The notes below the pieces were generated by a model. It was not told where the DNA came from. It saw only the letters and a list, made by a program, of their open reading frames with translations, and searched no databases. The position numbers and the translations under genes are program-made. This document shows, one piece after another, positions 45,901 through 49,212 of a stretch of 49,212 nt of DNA (positions are counted from its first letter, which is position 1; every line of letters begins with the position of its first letter). This stretch comes from a virus, in IMG/VR virus record IMGVR_UViG_3300025282_000054, positions 1 to 49,212 of that record. One strand, given 5' to 3'.

Positions 45901-47010
45901 ACGGCTATCGAAAAGAATGATGAGGAGGTTGCGAGACTACGCGAACACCTTGCAGGGGTAGAAGTAGGCACCGACAAGTGGACAGAAGCCAACGACGCCC
46001 TGAATGTCGCACTAGACGAAGGCGTAAGACTTGGTGGTGCTTATAACGATCTGATTGGACAACAGACAGGACTGGCATCAGCGAACAAGGATGAGTTAGA
46101 AGCATTTGGATTGATTGCTGTCGGTGCGTTTGGAACAGCGGTTGAGGCCGGTCTAGGTTTTGTTGAGGCGGCACGGTTAGCTGGACCTGCGATCAGTGCT
46201 ATCAGCGCATCCTTTGAAGCACTCGGCATGACCAGTGACAACGTGGCGTTCCAGCACCTTGAACGATGGAACAAGCTAATCACACAGAACGAAGACCTAG
46301 TCAATGCGGTTGACGCCTTCGATGACGTGCTGCTTGGGTTGTCGGTTACTGGAGGGCTGACCGAAGAAGCCCTCGTGACTATGGGATCGTTGGCCGGTGA
46401 TCAGTTTGATCGACTCATTGCCGCTGGGTTCAAGGAGAACGAAGCACTGTTGATGATGGCTCCAAACATCTTCGCGCTCGAAGAGGCGTATCGGAAGATG
46501 GGTATCCCCATTGATGAGGACACGCAGAAATTGATCGACATGGCGATTGCCAATGGTGCAGTCAGGCCAGAGGAACAGGTTGACGGCTGGGAGTTGGTCA
46601 CTGGCGCAATCCAACAGTTGTCTCTTGACCTTCAAGCGCTTATTACCAAGATTATGGGAGTGCCTGACGCCACGGTCGATGTTGTCTATAACGACCCCGG
46701 ACACACGCCAAACATTCCGAGACACATGACCGTGGATGTGGACTACCACGGCTCACAAAGCGGCGAACATGGCGCTGGCGTGGGAGGGGCGCGAGACTTC
46801 CAGCATGGTGGTGTCGGTAACTTCGGTAGCGGCACGCTGGCGATGCTGCATGGACACGAAGCAATCATTCCGCTCGCTGATGGTGCCGTGCCGGTGGACA
46901 TCACTGGTGAGGGAGACAGTACCGAGGTGCTTGACGAACTCAGGGCGGTCAGAGAAGAACTGGAACTCCTGCCGGTGCATCTCCGTGACGCAATGTTGAC
47001 GAGTCAGTAA
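42946..47010 (+). CDS. tape measure protein
   Basis: A protein of 1354 aa, the longest gene, 6 bp after the frameshift product stop. The N-terminal TP901-type core is clear: KEMSGVAAVTGATGEDFGKLEGLAKKMGETTIFTASQSAEAMRAFGLAGF. Several hydrophobic stretches (about residues 385-450) could insert in the membrane during DNA entry. The rest is Gly/Ala/Ile-rich and helical. Length sets tail length; this would predict a tail of roughly 200 nm at 1.5 angstrom per residue, by inference. Confidence 0.92.
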   Translation: MAEVGRIQAIIELKNRMSGQLKKAMKDTETFQSKMDKMGQTATRVGGAMAAGITAPLALMATQSIKTFSTFEKEMSGVAAVTGATGEDFGKLEGLAKKMGETTIFTASQSAEAMRAFGLAGFETDEIISALGPTLNLAAAGSMSMGAAADIAAKVTKGYGIEAEGTAAAMDVLTKAFTTANTDLGELSQAFRMVGPVAKTVGMSFENTTASLQIMANAGLTSGMAGRQLRRALLNLVKPSSEAQKQLDKLGVVTNTAEGRMRPFDQIVSELEPHLANTAAMTEIFGTISMPAMVEIIGAGSDELKRMTKELEGAGGTGQRIADVMVDNVAGSFTLMQSAVEGVWLAIGKQLEPILRQLLKVGTTVFQFISGRLVPAFGKLSPTLKIIVTALAAVVSAAGPLILAFGLLAPAIPAMTAALAALAGAFSFPVVAIGSLVAIIGTWIARSEMARGLILSLGKFLMGLGRIAIVAGVAIVDGIVKALTLLLDGIGWLIKKIPGVEAAIKGLTGWLGNSGDAMMDFGIETEEAAEVAEDVAPIVDGMNLSMEDLAGTLDNDLNPATEETLENWEKIAKSWREGAIPEAKDMVRALASLGGVTKLTTDEQKALNDTLGLAMTKYDALGKAVPQDIMDTWLATLDMSELELDFGAAWSVGTALEAPTWDQLPSHVTDGWMQLGKGLVKLVEEGAVQGVGAGGVIGGMLRQPPPWSDIREQYYTTGQMMADNVKVGFAASVASIPMHIIDAFKGGGGISGGLKAIGAQFGSQLGGDIGSAIGASMAIDDTGKAKGGIIGSIAGMMGPIGAAIGALAGPMIGGIIKMFKAPTTQQRIKKVGESWGQSLSNGLSEKIAKTADQWGVSDWGAMMTHLSEVFEDAGGVIEFGMSRAIEKTRDLFSAVEMGVLSTDKASKSFGSSFRMIADEIVASNEIAGRSFLELLELQKRFGFESAEVLEFMREQGDRVFTGLAAMIKPLANETTALTTAFNENATAIEKNDEEVARLREHLAGVEVGTDKWTEANDALNVALDEGVRLGGAYNDLIGQQTGLASANKDELEAFGLIAVGAFGTAVEAGLGFVEAARLAGPAISAISASFEALGMTSDNVAFQHLERWNKLITQNEDLVNAVDAFDDVLLGLSVTGGLTEEALVTMGSLAGDQFDRLIAAGFKENEALLMMAPNIFALEEAYRKMGIPIDEDTQKLIDMAIANGAVRPEEQVDGWELVTGAIQQLSLDLQALITKIMGVPDATVDVVYNDPGHTPNIPRHMTVDVDYHGSQSGEHGAGVGGARDFQHGGVGNFGSGTLAMLHGHEAIIPLADGAVPVDITGEGDSTEVLDELRAVREELELLPVHLRDAMLTSQ

Positions 47011-47012
47011 CG

Positions 47013-48716
47013 ATGCCAACTGTTACTCCAACGGTCACGCTTAATGCCTATTTTTCTGGCACTGGGTCAGCGTCTACGGACATCACGGCTGACGTTGTTC
47101 TAGGCGCACAACCATTGCGTGGTAAGTACGGCATTTCTGGGACAGGTCCCACTGCACGAGTCGGTCGTACTGGGACGATGACCTTTGCCATGAACAACAG
47201 CGCCTCCAACTCTGGAGGCGTGCAAGGCTACTACAGTCCCGGCCACACCAATGCGAGAACGACTGGCACCGTCGGATGGAATCTGGGTTTGATTCTCTCG
47301 GTCACGTTTAGCTACGGCGGCACCAACTACATTAAATTTATCGGGACGCTGACAGAGGTGAAGCCTGATGCTGGACAGTATCGACGACAGACCGTGAAGT
47401 GCGTCGTCCTCGATTGGATGGATGAGGCTGCACGATCTAAATTAAAGGCGTTGCCAGTGCAGACCGGTCAACGCTCTGACCAGTTGGTCACAACGTTGGT
47501 GACGAACTCGGTCGGTCGTCAGCCGATTGCGACGGACTACGACACGGGACGGTCGACGTTTGCCTACAGTCTGGACAACCTGACGGACAACCAGACCACG
47601 GTCCTAAGAGCGTTGAACGATGTCGTGATGTCCGAGATGGGATACCTCTACATTCGTGGCACGACTGATGCGGCGAGCGCGAAGGGTGGGAAGCTGACGT
47701 TTGAGAACCGCACGGCGCGGCTGGCGTATGGCGCATCCAGTCATACGTTCGACAACAACATGGTCACGCTGAAGGCACAACAGTCACGCAAGGACATCAT
47801 CAATCACACCTATGTCGTCGTGCATCCGCGAACACTCGACACGGCGGCAAGCGTGTTGTGGGAACTAACGAGTACTGAGGTCGTGCCAAGCGTGGACGCT
47901 GGCGAGACGACCACGATCATTGCGGAGTTCACCGACAGGATCATCACTGGCGTGAACTTCGGCGCGTCCACATCAACGACCGCACGAGGTGTGCAGATTG
48001 CCACAACCAATCTGACGACGCCCGTGTCAGGCACGGACTGGATAGCGAACAGTGCTTCAGACGGAAGCGGCAGCGTGCTCACGTCGGACGTGGCCGTCAC
48101 TGTCACCACGACTGCTGCCAACACCGCGACGTTGCAGATCGTCAACAGCGGTGCGACGAAAGCCTATCTGACCACGCTACAGGTGCGCGGCATTGCGATC
48201 AAAGACCAGACGCCGACGACCGTGGATGACTCGGACGCCTCGTCGATTACTAAATACGGCGAGCAGGATATCCGCATCAACATGCCGTATGAGTCGGACC
48301 CAGAACTCGCACTGGAAATTGCGAAGTGGCAGAACGAAGCGACGAACAGCGCACGGTTCGTGGTGAAGTCGATGGAGATTGCGGCGAACTCCAATGCCAC
48401 GCTGATGGAACAGGCGTTGCTCAGGGAACCGGGCGACAAGATCGGCATCGATGAAACGATGACCGGTCTGGATAACGACGAGGCATGGCACGTCGGCACG
48501 GTGGGTGAGAGTGAACTTGGCGAGACAACGTATTTAGACTTTGATCCAAGCGCTGGCGACTTCTTTATCCAAGGTGTCAGTTTCTCGTTGTCGCGTGGAA
48601 ACATTTTGCGAGTGCAGTGGAACCTTAAACCGGCTGACCAGAGCGGTGCGTGGATTCTTGGTGTCGATGGTGCATCAGAGTTAGGCGAGACAACGGTTCT
48701 CGCATGGGACATTTAG
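47013..48716 (+). CDS. distal tail/tail-tip structural protein (567 aa)
   Basis: A protein of 567 aa starting 2 nt after the tape measure stop. It is beta-rich with Thr/Ser/Gly repeats and a duplicated C-terminal ending: GTVGESELGETTYLDFD and GVDGASELGETTVLAWD. The order (tape measure, then this) fits a distal tail or tail-tip component. No catalytic motif is seen. Confidence 0.65.
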   Translation: MPTVTPTVTLNAYFSGTGSASTDITADVVLGAQPLRGKYGISGTGPTARVGRTGTMTFAMNNSASNSGGVQGYYSPGHTNARTTGTVGWNLGLILSVTFSYGGTNYIKFIGTLTEVKPDAGQYRRQTVKCVVLDWMDEAARSKLKALPVQTGQRSDQLVTTLVTNSVGRQPIATDYDTGRSTFAYSLDNLTDNQTTVLRALNDVVMSEMGYLYIRGTTDAASAKGGKLTFENRTARLAYGASSHTFDNNMVTLKAQQSRKDIINHTYVVVHPRTLDTAASVLWELTSTEVVPSVDAGETTTIIAEFTDRIITGVNFGASTSTTARGVQIATTNLTTPVSGTDWIANSASDGSGSVLTSDVAVTVTTTAANTATLQIVNSGATKAYLTTLQVRGIAIKDQTPTTVDDSDASSITKYGEQDIRINMPYESDPELALEIAKWQNEATNSARFVVKSMEIAANSNATLMEQALLREPGDKIGIDETMTGLDNDEAWHVGTVGESELGETTYLDFDPSAGDFFIQGVSFSLSRGNILRVQWNLKPADQSGAWILGVDGASELGETTVLAWDI

Positions 48717-48725
48717 GAGTCGATC

Positions 48726-49212
48726 ATGGCCTATTCAGATCCTCGAACGTGGGTAACTGGCGAACTCGTGACTGCGGCATTGATGAACGCCCAGCTACGG
48801 GACAATCTCGACGCGGTTATCGAAGGGACAACCGGCGCGTATGTGAACGCCGTAGTCGGACCACATGCCATCGGTGGTAGCACGGTCGACTATGTGCGAC
48901 TTGGCCTAACTGGGGCGTTCACGTCTGGTGGTGCCAGCACCGTGGCGTTCGGACTCTATACGTCGGGGGTTTTGACCGGTCACAGTGGAGACTCAGCCGC
49001 TATCGCTGGCATCAAGGCCAACAATTCGATTGTCACGGCTGGCAATTGCACGACCATCGCGCAGTTATGGGTCAGCGAACCACAAATTACGGTTGGTGCT
49101 GGTGCAGTCACGAACGCGGCCACCGTCTACATTGAAGGGGCGGCGAACGAAGCGACGAACGACTATGCGTTGTGGGTCGATGATGGTGCTACCAAGCTGG
49201 ACTCTACACTGG
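48726..49212 (+). CDS. tail fibre/minor structural protein, truncated by window edge
   Basis: ATG 48726 with TAGGAG upstream. It starts MAYSDPRTWVTGELVTAALMNAQLRDNLDAV, the N-terminal pattern of many phage tail-fibre/minor structural proteins, followed by Gly/Ser/Ala/Thr-rich beta sequence. It runs off the right edge after about 162 residues; the rest is not in the window. Confidence 0.7.
   Translation, partial: MAYSDPRTWVTGELVTAALMNAQLRDNLDAVIEGTTGAYVNAVVGPHAIGGSTVDYVRLGLTGAFTSGGASTVAFGLYTSGVLTGHSGDSAAIAGIKANNSIVTAGNCTTIAQLWVSEPQITVGAGAVTNAATVYIEGAANEATNDYALWVDDGATKLDSTL

Noticed and set aside
1-49212. Many open frames on the minus strand
   Set aside because: They mirror + strand genes codon by codon, lack ribosome binding sites and resemble no known family; all recognisable proteins are on the + strand.

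Overview
This window is most of the genome of a tailed double-stranded DNA phage with a long non-contractile tail type (siphovirus-like) and an HK97-fold head. The head, connector and tail genes occur in standard order: terminase, portal, protease, major capsid protein, connectors, tail tube, frameshifted tail chaperone, tape measure. Every gene I can support is on the + strand. Starts often overlap the preceding stop (ATGA, GTGA), and most starts have a GGAG-type ribosome binding site. The left edge cuts the end of one gene and the right edge cuts a tail-fibre-like gene, so the window could be an opened, nearly complete genome. No integrase, repressor or DNA polymerase is visible. The host cannot be named from the sequence.

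Layout. 1-3.3 kb: a host-envelope and lysis block (GH-A-like glycosidase, secreted-type nuclease, small membrane proteins, GH108-type endolysin). 3.3-4.4 kb: about 1.08 kb without a credible gene, holding a candidate promoter, a boxA-like site and hairpins. 4.4-11.1 kb: an early block of small genes containing HNH, an RSH-like HD hydrolase, and a Ycf46-like AAA+ ATPase / DUF1257 / DUF2997 / SWIM-finger group. 11.2-18.6 kb: DNA metabolism (ParB-like, SSB-tailed annealing-type protein, RecB-like nuclease, DnaB-like helicase, RusA, HNH), punctuated by clear intrinsic terminators. 18.5-24.7 kb: a nucleotide-activated sugar pathway that looks like nonulosonic (sialic-like) acid synthesis (4,6-dehydratase, Gfo/Idh oxidoreductase, NeuB-like synthase, GNAT, FemAB-like transferase, CMP-sugar synthetase, class III aminotransferase). 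24.7-28.2 kb: a putative DNA hypermodification island. 28.2-49.2 kb: a short structured RNA candidate, then packaging, head and tail genes.

The most exciting part is 24.7-28.2 kb. A cytosine-5 DNA methyltransferase is followed directly by a close relative of CmoA, the enzyme that makes carboxy-S-adenosylmethionine (cxSAM). In the methyltransferase the normally invariant Asn of motif X (GNxV) is Arg (G348-R349-A350-V351). As I recall, putting a basic residue at the matching position of M.MpeI is the engineered change that lets a methyltransferase use cxSAM. Just upstream is an asparagine-synthetase-type PP-loop enzyme that lacks its glutaminase domain and could activate and amidate a carboxylate. 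Upstream of that lie a ParB-like protein gene and an array of about 13 near-10-bp-spaced repeats. My inference is a natural DNA carboxymethylation pathway (5-carboxymethylcytosine, perhaps amidated further) that would shield phage DNA from restriction.

Other items of note are an AAA+ ATPase whose Walker B segment precedes Walker A, five copies of an 11-bp motif in or beside gene junctions, a 14-bp palindrome shared by two distant junctions, two paralogous MptE/MAF-like proteins flanking the capsid genes (conceivably users of the CMP-sugar), and a textbook -1 frameshift in the tail chaperone.
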